Source of the DNA: Anaerolineales bacterium | GTDB lineage: Bacteria; Chloroflexota; Anaerolineae; Anaerolineales; Villigracilaceae | Direction of reading: 5' to 3' | DNA: 64,000 bases | NCBI GenBank assembly: GCA_030583905.1 | Contig: CP129481.1 | Location: forward strand, 310,001 to 374,000 | Part shown: piece after piece, positions 48,747 through 57,455 of the stretch | Layout of the letters: every line of letters starts with the position of its first letter | How positions within the stretch are numbered: the first letter of the stretch is position 1 | Notes under the pieces: model-generated | Told to the model about the DNA's origin: nothing | Seen by the model: the letters and a program-made list of their open reading frames with translations, nothing else | Database searches by the model: none | Translations under genes and position numbers: made by a program

Positions 48747-50996
48747 ATGAAGTTGCGCTGGATCCATTTGGTTCTGATCGTTCTTTTCATCTCTGCCTGT
48801 ACATCGGGCGGCGGCGGTAATCCCATCACGGGGATTTTTTCGACACCCACTCCCCTGCCCACGGCGAGCGTTGCCATCACACCCGCACCGGACGCCCAGG
48901 CGGCTGTCACCACGTTTTGGGAGGCAGTGCAGGCAGACGATTACGAAACCATGTACAACATGCTGACGCAATCCAGCCGGGCGGGGATCACATTCGAAGA
49001 TTTCTCCAAACGCTGGCGCGACTCGCTCAACATGATGAGCGCCTCCAGCGTGGAATTTTCGGTCATCTCTTCCCAACTCAGCCCGTACGACGCCGAAGTC
49101 GGGTACAGCGTTACCTACAAAACAGCGCTGGCGGGCGATATTCAACGCGACCATGTCATGCGGCTCGCAAAGGAAGATGGCGGCTGGAGAGTGCAATGGG
49201 ATGAAGCCTTGATCCTGCCGGACCTCGCGGGCGGCAACCAGTTGGTCATGGAATACAGCACTCCCGCGCGCGGCGACATCTACGACCGCGACGGTCAGCC
49301 CATTGTCACGCAGGCGGATGCGTTCGCTTTCGGCATCCAGACCGGGCAGTTAAACCCGGATACGCGCGAACTATTGGCGCGCGAACTCGGCGCGCTGTGC
49401 GGACTGGATCCGCTCGCCATTGAAAATCAGATCGACGCTTCGGGACCCGGCTGGTACCTGCCCATGTGCGAAGGGACCCGCGCCGAGGCTCAGAGATTGC
49501 TCTCCGTCAATCCTGCCGGACTGGTCGTGCAAAGTTACTCATCCCGTTATTACTTCCGAACCGGACTCGCGCCCCAAGCGGTCGGATACACCCTGCCCAT
49601 TTCACCAGAGCAATTGGATGAATACCGCCGCAAGGGATACAGCGGCGCGGAACGCATCGGTCAGTCAGGCATCGAACGCTGGGCGGAGGATTATCTCTCC
49701 GGACAGCACGGCGGGACGCTGCGTGTTGTCGCTCCCAATGGAACGATCATCTCCACGCTGGGAGAAAGCCGTCCCGCGCCTGCGGATTCGGTCTACCTCA
49801 CCATTGATAACAACCTGCAAAACTACGCCCAAACCGCAGTGGAATTCTTCCGCGGCGCCATCGTCGTCATGGAAGTGGACACCGGGCGTGTCCTTGCGAT
49901 GGCATCCAGCCCGGATTTTGACCCCAATTATTTCGAACCGAACAACCCGAACAATCTCGGTTTGACCAACCTGATAAACAACCAAAACCAGCCTTTGCTC
50001 AATCGCGCCTCGCAGGGACAGTATCCGCTCGGCTCGGTCTTCAAGATCATCCCCTTCGCCGCCGCGTTGGAAAGCGGTTTGTATACGAAGGACACTGCCT
50101 ACGATTGTCAATATGAATTCCAGCGGCTTGACCGTCCACTGTATGACTGGACCTACGAATACTGTCAGCAGGCGCTCGCACGCGGACAAGCCTGCAATAC
50201 ATCCACCACCCGTCCGTCCGGTCTGCTCACTTTACAGGAAGGCTTGATGCGCTCCTGCAACCCATATTTCTGGGAGATCGGCTGGGACCTCTACACAAAC
50301 TGGGAACGCGGCAACGATATTGCCAACATGGCACGCGCCTTCGGGTTCGGTTCGCCCACAGGCATTGGTCAGATCGAGGAAGCCAGCGGTCAGATCCTCA
50401 ACCCGAACAGCGTGACCGATGCGGTCAATCAAGCCATCGGGCAGGGCGATGTACAGGTCACACCGCTTCAGGTAGCAAGGATGATGGCTGCCATTGCAAA
50501 CGGCGGGACGTTGTACCGCCCGCAGATCGTGGAGCGCGTTCAGCCCATAGACGGTGATCCAACGCTCATATTCCGCCCTGAGGCGCAGGGAACGCTTCCC
50601 ATGCGGGACGAAAACCTGCAGATCCTGCAAGAAGCGCTCTTCATGGTGACGAACTTCAACCTCGGCACGGCGCGCAATAACATCCGCGGCATTCAGTTCG
50701 ATACGGCGGGCAAGACCGGCACAGCCGAATCCGGCAGCGGATTGCCGCATGCCTGGTTCGCGGGATACACCCTGAACGAAGAAGCACGGACCGGCAAGCC
50801 GCACATTGCCATTGCCGTGATCGTCGAAAATATTGGGCAGGGTTCCGATTATGGCGTGCCGATCTTCCGCTACATGGTGGAAGCGTATTACTTCGGTTCC
50901 CCCGGCAGGCTGTCGTACGACTTCGGCATCATCGGACAGCCGCTTCCCACACCTACGCCGTTCGGCTTCTTCCCGTCCTCCGGTGATGACGAGTAA
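48747..50996 (+). CDS. Class B penicillin-binding protein lipoprotein with MecA_N-like domain
   Basis: The ATG at 48747 (MKLRWIHLVLIVLFISAC) with AAAGGAAATGG upstream is chosen; a longer frame starts inside maf. The 749-residue protein has a lipobox Cys18, a Thr/Pro linker, an NTF2-like MecA_N domain (about 50-165, TFWEAVQADDYETMYNMLT), a PBP dimer domain, and a transpeptidase with intact S430-V-F-K, S503-C-N505 and K656-T-G. It cross-links peptidoglycan outside the membrane. The MecA_N plus lipoprotein layout resembles Bacillus PbpC and staphylococcal PBP2a, proteins linked to beta-lactam tolerance; resistance itself cannot be deduced. Confidence 0.93.
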   Translation: MKLRWIHLVLIVLFISACTSGGGGNPITGIFSTPTPLPTASVAITPAPDAQAAVTTFWEAVQADDYETMYNMLTQSSRAGITFEDFSKRWRDSLNMMSASSVEFSVISSQLSPYDAEVGYSVTYKTALAGDIQRDHVMRLAKEDGGWRVQWDEALILPDLAGGNQLVMEYSTPARGDIYDRDGQPIVTQADAFAFGIQTGQLNPDTRELLARELGALCGLDPLAIENQIDASGPGWYLPMCEGTRAEAQRLLSVNPAGLVVQSYSSRYYFRTGLAPQAVGYTLPISPEQLDEYRRKGYSGAERIGQSGIERWAEDYLSGQHGGTLRVVAPNGTIISTLGESRPAPADSVYLTIDNNLQNYAQTAVEFFRGAIVVMEVDTGRVLAMASSPDFDPNYFEPNNPNNLGLTNLINNQNQPLLNRASQGQYPLGSVFKIIPFAAALESGLYTKDTAYDCQYEFQRLDRPLYDWTYEYCQQALARGQACNTSTTRPSGLLTLQEGLMRSCNPYFWEIGWDLYTNWERGNDIANMARAFGFGSPTGIGQIEEASGQILNPNSVTDAVNQAIGQGDVQVTPLQVARMMAAIANGGTLYRPQIVERVQPIDGDPTLIFRPEAQGTLPMRDENLQILQEALFMVTNFNLGTARNNIRGIQFDTAGKTGTAESGSGLPHAWFAGYTLNEEARTGKPHIAIAVIVENIGQGSDYGVPIFRYMVEAYYFGSPGRLSYDFGIIGQPLPTPTPFGFFPSSGDDE

Positions 50997-51007
50997 CAGG
51001 TGATTAT

Positions 51008-51916
51008 TTGACGAACGCGCAGACAAAACAAGGTTTGATCGTCAAAGCCCAATCCGGTTTCTTTTGGGTGGAAACCGGGGAGGGCGTTTTTGTTTGCCAA
51101 CTGCGCGGCAAGCTCAAACAGGGCAGAGCCAAGGGCGATATCGCCGCGCTAGGCGACAGGGTGAACATCACTTTATTGGATGACGGCAGCGGGGTGGTGG
51201 AAAAGGTCGAGGAGCGCAAACAGGCTTTGGTCAGGTTGGATCCGCGCCCGCAGGGCGTCTATCAACAAGTGCTGCTGGCGAACGCCGATCAGGCGGTCTT
51301 TGTCTTTGCATGCGCGCATCCGACTCCGCGACTTCGGATGCTGGACCGTTTCCTCGTCATTGCGGAAAAGCAAAGGATCCCCGTTGTGATCGTCGCAAAT
51401 AAAGTGGATTTGGCGGATGATCCGAAAGCGATCTTCGGGATGTACGAAACGCTCCGCTATCGTGTGCTGTATTCGTCCACGAAAACGGGCGCCGGGCTGG
51501 ATGAACTAAAAACGCAATTACAAAACAAGATCAGCGCACTGGTGGGACCGAGCGGCGTGGGAAAGTCCAGCCTGTTGAATGCGATCCAGCCTGGGCTTGG
51601 GCTGGCAGTAAACGAGATCAGCAAGGCGATGGGCAAGGGCAAACACACCACTGTCACGCGGCAGATGTTCGCGCTCGACGGCGGCGGCTACGTGGCGGAT
51701 ACACCTGGCTGGAAAAGCCTCGCCTTGTGGGATACCGAGCCCGAGGAGATGGACGCCTATTTCCCCGAACTGCGCGACCTTGTGGCGCAATGTCAATTCA
51801 GCGATTGCACGCATCAGCATGAGCCGGGCTGCGCCGTGCTGGCGGCTTTGAAAGATGGAACGATTCACAAGGAACGCTATGAATCGTATGTGCGTCTGCG
51901 CTCCGGACAAGAATAG
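51008..51916 (+). CDS. rsgA: Ribosome biogenesis GTPase RsgA
   Basis: A 302-residue circularly permuted GTPase that acts in late 30S subunit maturation. The OB-fold N-terminus (IVKAQSGFFWVETGEGVFVCQLRGKLK) is followed by G4 (VANKVDL), G5 (YSSTKTG), G1 (GPSGVGKSS) and G3 (DTPG), then a zinc-binding tail CQFSDCTHQHEPGC. A TTG at 51008, 11 nt after the PBP stop, is the only reasonable start. It is probably cotranscribed with maf and the PBP gene. Confidence 0.95.
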   Translation: MTNAQTKQGLIVKAQSGFFWVETGEGVFVCQLRGKLKQGRAKGDIAALGDRVNITLLDDGSGVVEKVEERKQALVRLDPRPQGVYQQVLLANADQAVFVFACAHPTPRLRMLDRFLVIAEKQRIPVVIVANKVDLADDPKAIFGMYETLRYRVLYSSTKTGAGLDELKTQLQNKISALVGPSGVGKSSLLNAIQPGLGLAVNEISKAMGKGKHTTVTRQMFALDGGGYVADTPGWKSLALWDTEPEEMDAYFPELRDLVAQCQFSDCTHQHEPGCAVLAALKDGTIHKERYESYVRLRSGQE

Positions 51917-51969
51917 CATCGCTTCTTCCTCCCTGACGGTTGATCCCGAAACCCAAACTTTTGTCTCAC

Positions 51970-51998
51970 TTGACACTCCGCCCCTGACACCTGATACT
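51970..51998 (+). promoter_or_regulatory. holB promoter (TTGACA-N17-GATACT), leaderless
   Basis: A perfect -35 TTGACA (51970-51975) and GATACT (51993-51998) lie 17 nt apart, ending 7 nt before the holB ATG. The spacer and -10 are made of CCTGACACCTGATACTT, the same repeat type as inside valS at 59580-59615. Confidence 0.7.
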
Positions 51999-52005
51999 TA
52001 ACTCA

Positions 52006-53013
52006 ATGGCTGACAATTGGAACATCCTTGGGCACGAATGGGCAGTGGATATGCTCCGCCGGCACGCCGCGCGCGGAGAGGTCCGCCACGCCTATCTCTT
52101 TTGCGGACCTCCCGGCATCGGCAGGCGGACGCTGGCATTGCGCCTTGCGCAAGCCTTGAATTGCGAACGTCCCATCACAGCAGGAGATCCCTGCCTGACC
52201 TGCCGCACCTGCAAACAGATCGAGGCGATGCAGCATCCTGATCTGACCATCATCCAGGCGAAGGACAACGATGAGATTCCAAAAGAAGGCGGAATCCTGA
52301 AAGTGGATCAGATCCGCGAGATCCAGCGCACGTTGAATCTCAAGCCGTATCAATCCCCCTACCGCGTGGCGGTGTTTCTGCGGTTTCAGGAAGCCAATGA
52401 CAATGCATCGAACGCCCTGCTCAAAACGCTGGAAGAAGCGCCTGCGCACGCCATCCTGATCCTGACTGCTGATAATCCTGAACAACTCCTGCCGACGATC
52501 GTTTCGCGTTGTGAGATCCTGCGCCTGCGTCCGCTGCCCATCGAAGCCGTCGTCGCGGACCTGCTCGAACGCGGCATGGACGAAGACAACGCCCGCCTGC
52601 TCGCCCATATCTCCGGCGGACGCCCCGGCTTTGCGCGCCGCATGATGGACGATGCCACCGTGCTCGAAAAACGCGAGGAACGTCTCAACGACCTGCAAAT
52701 GCTGCTGCCCGCCCCGCGCGTGGAAAAATTCTCCTACGCCGATAAACTCGCAAAGGACAAGGATGCCATGCGCCAGACCATCCTCATCTGGCTTTCCTAC
52801 TGGCGGGATGTGCTCCTGCGCGTAGCTGGCGCGGAGACGCCGCTCGTCAACGTGGACCGCAACATGGAGATCGAATTTCTAGCCGGGCGGCTGGAATTAT
52901 CTACGGCGAGGCGCGTGGTCGGCGAGATGGAATCCGCGCTGGAAAAGATGGACCGCAACGTCAATTCACGGCTGCTGGCAGAAGTGCTATTATTGGATCT
53001 CCCAAAAGTTTAA
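52006..53013 (+). CDS. holB: DNA polymerase III subunit delta prime
   Basis: A 335-residue clamp-loader subunit. Landmarks are HAYLFCGPPGIGRRTLALRLAQALNC, the zinc-binding CLTCRTCKQIEAMQHPDL, the conserved VAVFLRFQEANDNASNALLKTLEEAP and TIVSRCEILRLRPL with the SRC arginine-finger motif. The Walker Lys is Arg (G-I-G-R-R-T), as expected for delta prime, which need not hydrolyse ATP. It works with DnaX and HolA to load the sliding clamp. No Shine-Dalgarno; transcription should start at the ATG. Confidence 0.93.
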   Translation: MADNWNILGHEWAVDMLRRHAARGEVRHAYLFCGPPGIGRRTLALRLAQALNCERPITAGDPCLTCRTCKQIEAMQHPDLTIIQAKDNDEIPKEGGILKVDQIREIQRTLNLKPYQSPYRVAVFLRFQEANDNASNALLKTLEEAPAHAILILTADNPEQLLPTIVSRCEILRLRPLPIEAVVADLLERGMDEDNARLLAHISGGRPGFARRMMDDATVLEKREERLNDLQMLLPAPRVEKFSYADKLAKDKDAMRQTILIWLSYWRDVLLRVAGAETPLVNVDRNMEIEFLAGRLELSTARRVVGEMESALEKMDRNVNSRLLAEVLLLDLPKV

Positions 53014-53037
53014 TGATCTATCCGGGCAAGTTTGGAA

Positions 53038-54318
53038 ATGTTTGACACCCTTTACGCACAGGCAAAAAGACTCCGTTTCCCCAAAGATATCGAAAAACAG
53101 TTCCGGGCGGAATATCACGCCAATACGCTCTCGACCGCGCGTATTGCCTTGATATTGGGCTTGATCCTGTTCTCCCTGTTCGGCATTCTGGATGTGTACG
53201 CCGTTCCGATCTCGAAGAACATCGTCTGGATCATCCGCTACGTCATCGTCGCGCCGGTCGTCATCGTCGCATTGATCGCAAGCTACAGAAAACAGCATCA
53301 AAAATACGTCCAGGAATTGATGTGCGTTGCCGTGGCGGTTTCCGGGCTGGGGATCGTCGCGATGATCTCGATCACACATGAAGCGGAATTCGGCAACCGC
53401 TTCTATTTCACGGGACTTGTGCTTGTCTCCATGTGGGGTTATGGACTTACCCGTCTGCGTTTCTGGTATGCCGTCATTGCGAACTTTATCATCATGATCG
53501 GGTACGAGTTCGCCAGCATCGAGATAAAACGCCTGCTCACGACCGAGACCGGCATTGTGATCTTCACCATGCATAATTTTTTCTTCCTCGGCGCAAATGT
53601 GATCGGCATGTTCACAAGCTACACTCTCGAACGTTATGCCCGCAAGGAATTTCTACAAAAATACCTGATCCGCGAACAGCGGGACAAAGCGGATAATCTA
53701 CTCCTCAGCCTCCTGCCCAGACAGATCGCGGAGAAATTAAAACAAGGTGAGGAGGATATTACAGAGGAGTACCAGGAGACCAGCGTCCTCTTCGCTGACA
53801 TCGTCAACTTCACGCCGATGTCGGCGCAATTCGACTCGCATGCAGTGGTGGGTATGCTCGATGAATTATTCTCCCATTTCGATGAACTTGTGGACAAATA
53901 TGATGTGGAAAAGATTCAGGTTGCCGGCGACGGTTACATGGCGGCGGCGGGAGTCCCGACCTACCGCCCCGATCACGCCGCTGTCCTTGTGCGGCTGGGA
54001 TTTGACATGCTGGAATGCGTCAAAAGCGAGACGTTTTTAGGGGGCAAACATCCCATCGAGATCCGCATTGGCATCAATTCAGGTCCGCTGATCGCCGGGG
54101 TGATCGGACATAAAAAATTGGTCTTTGCCGTCTGGGGTGATACGGTCAACACCGCCAGCCGCATGGAAAGCCACGGCAGAACCGGCAAGATACAGATCAC
54201 ACGCGCCACCTACGAACTCGTAAAGGAAGAATTCGAATGCGAATACATCGGCGAGATTCCCGTTAAAGGAAAGGGAAACATGAAAGTGTGGCATGTGGTT
54301 GGGGAGAAAAAGAAATAG
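53038..54318 (+). CDS. Membrane class III adenylate cyclase
   Basis: A 426-residue protein: six hydrophobic segments between about 35 and 195, a helical linker ending LLLSLLPRQIAEKLKQGEEDITEEY, then a cyclase homology domain. Both metal aspartates (D254 in FADIVNF, D298 in AGDGYM), purine-specificity residues K292 and D368, and transition-state residues N371 and R375 are all present, so it should make cAMP as a homodimer. The layout (6TM, signalling helix, catalytic domain) resembles membrane adenylate cyclases of soil bacteria. It starts 24 nt after holB at an ATG; a TTG two codons earlier is less likely. Confidence 0.92.
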   Translation: MFDTLYAQAKRLRFPKDIEKQFRAEYHANTLSTARIALILGLILFSLFGILDVYAVPISKNIVWIIRYVIVAPVVIVALIASYRKQHQKYVQELMCVAVAVSGLGIVAMISITHEAEFGNRFYFTGLVLVSMWGYGLTRLRFWYAVIANFIIMIGYEFASIEIKRLLTTETGIVIFTMHNFFFLGANVIGMFTSYTLERYARKEFLQKYLIREQRDKADNLLLSLLPRQIAEKLKQGEEDITEEYQETSVLFADIVNFTPMSAQFDSHAVVGMLDELFSHFDELVDKYDVEKIQVAGDGYMAAAGVPTYRPDHAAVLVRLGFDMLECVKSETFLGGKHPIEIRIGINSGPLIAGVIGHKKLVFAVWGDTVNTASRMESHGRTGKIQITRATYELVKEEFECEYIGEIPVKGKGNMKVWHVVGEKKK

Positions 54319-54475
54319 GTATCCTATGGGATTCCTGTTGTATTTTATTAAATGAAATTAAATTTAACAAGGATTTTTTAAGAAAATTTAATTTTAATGA
54401 GTACTTTTGTCAGGGTTGATACGTTTTTTTCCCGTGTTAGACTGGTCTCAGATTATTTCGAGAAAGGAGTTTAAC
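54319..54475 (+). promoter_or_regulatory. AT-rich leader with promoter of the GlsB-like gene
   Basis: TTGATA (54416-54421) and TAGACT (54438-54443) are 16 nt apart, and the -10 is extended (TGT before it). Upstream, AAATTAAATTT and AAATTTAATTT form an AT-rich inverted repeat between 54355 and 54395. GAAAGGAG precedes the ATG at 54476. Confidence 0.65.
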
Positions 54476-54730
54476 ATGACACTAGAATCGATCATAATTT
54501 GGTTCATCGTCGGCGGTATTGCCGGGACGATCGCCGACTGGCTGGTGAGCGGCATCCGGTTGGGTTGTTTTGGAACCGTGGTCATCGGCATCATCGGGGC
54601 GTTCGTCGGCGCATGGCTGCTGGGTCAGTTGAACATCTCCATCGGAAGCGGGATCGTCAACGACGTCATTACCGCATCCATCGGGGCAATCGTCCTGCTA
54701 TTAGGACTCAGACTGCTTCGCAGAATATAA
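54476..54730 (+). CDS. GlsB/YeaQ/YmgE-family small membrane protein
   Basis: An 84-residue protein with three hydrophobic helices: IIIWFIVGGIAGTIADWLVSG, GCFGTVVIGIIGAFVGAWLLG and ITASIGAIVLLLGLRLL. This matches the transglycosylase-associated protein family, often stress-induced. The start at 54476 is fixed by GAAAGGAG and the family N-terminus. It has its own promoter and terminator, so it is a single-gene unit. Confidence 0.9.
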   Translation: MTLESIIIWFIVGGIAGTIADWLVSGIRLGCFGTVVIGIIGAFVGAWLLGQLNISIGSGIVNDVITASIGAIVLLLGLRLLRRI

Positions 54731-54756
54731 GCGGAGCACATGTCACAGAGAAAAAC

Positions 54757-54790
54757 GAGACCGCAGATTAACTGCGGTCTCTGTTTTATT
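54757..54790. terminator. Bidirectional terminator (GlsB-like gene / riboflavin ABC operon)
   Basis: GAGACCGCAG, loop ATTAA, CTGCGGTCTC, T-rich on the plus side (TGTTTTATT) and on the minus side (GTTTTTCTC). It separates two convergent transcripts. Confidence 0.9.
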
Positions 54791-55550
54791 ATTCTATCGC
54801 CGCCCGTAACTTCTTCGCAAGTTTTCCAAAGTGACTGGTGTAGCGGATATCATCCAGTCTTGGACGCGGGAGATCGACTTCCACGTCCAGTTTGATTTTG
54901 CCGGGACGCTGGGTTAACACGAGGACGCGGTCGGCGAGGAAGAGCGATTCGTTGATGGAGTGCGTCACCATGATGACGGTCTTCTGCTTTGCCTGCCAGA
55001 TGCGCGAGAGTTCGGTCCACATGCGTTCGCGGGTAAGGGCATCCAGCGAGGCAAAAGGCTCATCGAGCAGGAGCAGGTCGGGGTCATGGATGAGCGCGCG
55101 CGCGATCCCCACACGCTGCGCCATGCCGCCGGAGAGGTCGCGCGGAAACGAGTCTTCGAATCCCTTCAATCCCACCAGACGTATCATCTCGCGCGCCTTA
55201 TTCTGCGCCTTGACCTCGCCCATGCCTTCGAGTTCGAGCGGAAGTTTGATGTTGTCCATGACGGTGCGCCAGGGCATCAGGCTGGCTTGCTGAAAGACCA
55301 TGCCGATCTTCGGGCGGTGGTGATACATGAAGTTGACGCTGCCATAGGTCGGCTGGAGCAAGCCCGCCAGCACTTTGAGCAGGGTGGTCTTGCCCGAACC
55401 GGATGGACCGAGGAAGCAGATGAACTCGCGCGGACGGACGTTGAAAGAGATGTCATCCAGCGCGTGCAGTTCATTGGCAAGTGCGCCGTTGCCGCCGTTC
55501 GGGAACAGCACGGAGAGATTTTTTACGGTGAGTGCGGGTTTGGAAGTCAT
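54789..55550 (-). CDS. ABC transporter ATPase of the riboflavin-type (RibXY) importer
   Basis: Start at 55550 (MTSKPALTVKNLSV) or 55556; the longer frame to 55601 is translated repeat DNA. About 253 residues: Walker A GPSGSGKTTLL, signature LSGGMAQRVGIARAL, Walker B LLLLDEPFASLD and His in THSINE. This is the SsuB/ThiZ/TauB class. It is the last gene of an operon with a permease and a binding lipoprotein under an FMN riboswitch, so it should power riboflavin or flavin-precursor import. Confidence 0.88.
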   Translation of the reverse strand: MTSKPALTVKNLSVLFPNGGNGALANELHALDDISFNVRPREFICFLGPSGSGKTTLLKVLAGLLQPTYGSVNFMYHHRPKIGMVFQQASLMPWRTVMDNIKLPLELEGMGEVKAQNKAREMIRLVGLKGFEDSFPRDLSGGMAQRVGIARALIHDPDLLLLDEPFASLDALTRERMWTELSRIWQAKQKTVIMVTHSINESLFLADRVLVLTQRPGKIKLDVEVDLPRPRLDDIRYTSHFGKLAKKLRAAIE

Positions 55551-55560
55551 ATTCATCCAT

Positions 55561-55630
55561 GTCTTTGCGAGGAGCGAAGCCCGACGAAGCAATCTCCTCA
55601 TGAAAAGGGGATTGTCTCGCTCGCAATGAC
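55561..55630. repeat. GTCATTGCGAG hairpin repeat, copy B
   Basis: GTCTTTGCGAGGAGCGAAGC ... CTCGCTCGCAATGAC with AGCAATCTCC/GGGATTGT inner arms. It fills the gap between the binding-protein and ATPase genes of the riboflavin operon. Confidence 0.85.
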
Positions 55631-55635
55631 ATTAA

Positions 55636-56616
55636 CTAAGGCACAAAATCATTCGTGAATGCCTTGCTTAAATCCACAGGCTCGGGGATCTGCCCCATCC
55701 GTACCAGCAGGTCGTTCATGTTCTCCCACGCCTGCGGATTAGAATACCCGATGCGTTCGGTTCCCCAAAATTCAATGGACACCAGCAATACCTGCATCTG
55801 CACGTCCTTGTCCTGATCCTTTAAGTTCTCCACGAATTTCATGCTGATCTCATAGGCTTCCTCAGGGTCCGCTGCCGCGTCGGCAATGCCTTTCGCAAAA
55901 GCACGCATCATGCGGCGGATGAGTTCGGGTTCGTTCGCAATTGTCATCTCGCTGGTGACGATGCCATTGGCGGTCAACTGCTCATAATCCGCCACGCGCA
56001 ATTCATCGAATTCGAAACCCTGTGCGCGCAGAACGATGGGTTCATTGGCGGCATACACGACCACAATGTCGCTCTGTCCGCTGGCAAAGGACTCGACCTG
56101 ATTGAAGCCGACCGAGTTGTATTTCACCTCCGACGAATTAACCCCGCCAGAAAATAACAGCGCCTCCGCGCCGATGTAATTCGCGCCGAACAGACCCGGC
56201 AGTCCCAATGTCTTTCCGCGCAGGTCCGCGGGCTCATTGACGTTCAATTCCTTCGCCGTGACCACCGAAATCGGGAATTCGTCGTACCACGCAAACGCAT
56301 ACACCACGGGCAGTCCCTGCGAGCGCGCCAGCAGCACCTGCTCGCCCGACGCCACCGAGAACGGGATCTCGCCCGCACCGACCAGCGCCACGCCATTGGT
56401 CTCAAAGGAATAATCGAAAATGATCTCGATGTTCTCCTCGGCAAAATAGCCCTTGTCCACGGCGACGTAGAACGGCGCATACTGGATGTTCGGAATGTAG
56501 CCCATCGGCAGGCGGATCTTGCGGACTCCGTCCGCTTCATTCTGTGACCCTAAACTGCTGCAAGCCATCAGGCTGAGTGCCAGCCCAAGCATGAGTAGTG
56601 TGATCTTCTTTAACAT
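55636..56616 (-). CDS. ribY: RibY-like flavin-binding lipoprotein (NMT1/THI5 family)
   Basis: A 326-residue lipoprotein (LSLMAC, Cys 20) of the NMT1/THI5-like substrate-binding family: LPMGYIPNIQYAPFYVAVDKGYFAEENIEIIF, GEIPFSVASGEQVLLARSQGLPVVY, ADLRGKTLGLPGLFGANYIGAEALL (positions 56530-56150). This fold also binds thiamine pyrimidines (ThiY); the FMN riboswitch upstream favours riboflavin, as in the RibXY system described for Chloroflexi. AAGGAG precedes the ATG. Confidence 0.85.
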   Translation of the reverse strand: MLKKITLLMLGLALSLMACSSLGSQNEADGVRKIRLPMGYIPNIQYAPFYVAVDKGYFAEENIEIIFDYSFETNGVALVGAGEIPFSVASGEQVLLARSQGLPVVYAFAWYDEFPISVVTAKELNVNEPADLRGKTLGLPGLFGANYIGAEALLFSGGVNSSEVKYNSVGFNQVESFASGQSDIVVVYAANEPIVLRAQGFEFDELRVADYEQLTANGIVTSEMTIANEPELIRRMMRAFAKGIADAAADPEEAYEISMKFVENLKDQDKDVQMQVLLVSIEFWGTERIGYSNPQAWENMNDLLVRMGQIPEPVDLSKAFTNDFVP

Positions 56617-56638
56617 TGTGTCTCCTTTTTCATTTCAT

Positions 56639-56706
56639 GTCATTGCGAGCGAAGTGAAGCAATCTTCTCGTAAATTCTGAGATTGCTTCACTTCGCTCGC
56701 AATGAC
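56639..56706. repeat. GTCATTGCGAG hairpin repeat, copy C
   Basis: GTCATTGCGAGCGAAGTGAAGCAATCT ... AGATTGCTTCACTTCGCTCGCAATGAC (positions 56639-56665 and 56680-56706), an almost perfect 27-bp stem. It lies one nucleotide from the stop codon of the permease gene. Confidence 0.9.
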
Positions 56707-56707
56707 A

Positions 56708-57454
56708 TTAAGATTGCCACTTCAAAAACTTCTTTTCCAACAATGTCACCACGCCATACAGTGTCAACGCCAGCGCGATCAGCATGAAGATCGCCACGAA
56801 CACCATCGACGTATCGTACTGAAAATCGCCGAGCTTCAACAGAAAGCCAAGCCCCTCGTTCGCATCCACCAGTTCGCCGACGATGGCTCCAATGACCGAG
56901 AGCGTCGCGCCGATGCGTAATCCGCCCAACAGCACAGGCAGGGATGCAGGCACTTCAAGTTTGAGCAAGATCTGCCAGCGGGTGGCACGCAGGGAATGCA
57001 TCATGTCGTACAAGGCGGGCGGCACGGCGCGGATGCCGACGATGGTGTTGACCAGTACGGGGAAGAAGACAATCAACGCGCAAATGACCACCTTCGAGAG
57101 GATCCCGCTTCCCAGCCAGATGACCAGCAACGGTGCAATTGCAATGATGGGGATCGCCTGACTCGCAACAAGATATGGCGCGAGCACCTTCTCCAGCGCG
57201 CGGGATTTTGCCAGCGAATATCCCACCGCCGTGGCGAAGAGAATGCCGACGATCAATCCCAGCACGATCTCGATCAAAGTAACGCTGGTATGACGAAGCA
57301 GACTTCCGTCGTTAAACGCGCGCAGAAAGCGAGACCACACATCCGCGGGGGCGGGCAGGATGAAACGCGGCAGACCGGTCATCTGCACGGTCAATTGCCA
57401 GCACAGCAGGGCAAAGAGAATGGAGAATATGGCGGGTAGGATGCGTTTGAGCAT
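56708..57454 (-). CDS. ribX: RibX-like ABC permease
   Basis: A 248-residue BPD_transp_1 permease with six hydrophobic segments and the coupling-loop motif SLRATRWQILLKLEVPASLPVLLGGLRIGATLSVIGAIVGE (positions 57005-56875). It resembles SsuC/ThiX permeases. First gene of the operon and directly controlled by the FMN riboswitch: the ATG is one nucleotide after the U run of the attenuator, and the only Shine-Dalgarno-like GAGG is in the hairpin. Confidence 0.87.
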   Translation of the reverse strand: MLKRILPAIFSILFALLCWQLTVQMTGLPRFILPAPADVWSRFLRAFNDGSLLRHTSVTLIEIVLGLIVGILFATAVGYSLAKSRALEKVLAPYLVASQAIPIIAIAPLLVIWLGSGILSKVVICALIVFFPVLVNTIVGIRAVPPALYDMMHSLRATRWQILLKLEVPASLPVLLGGLRIGATLSVIGAIVGELVDANEGLGFLLKLGDFQYDTSMVFVAIFMLIALALTLYGVVTLLEKKFLKWQS

Positions 57455-57455
57455 G

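Noticed and set aside
55551..55601. Longer start of the riboflavin ABC ATPase
   Set aside because: The extra residues (RRLLRRASLLAKTW) are encoded by hairpin repeat copy B.
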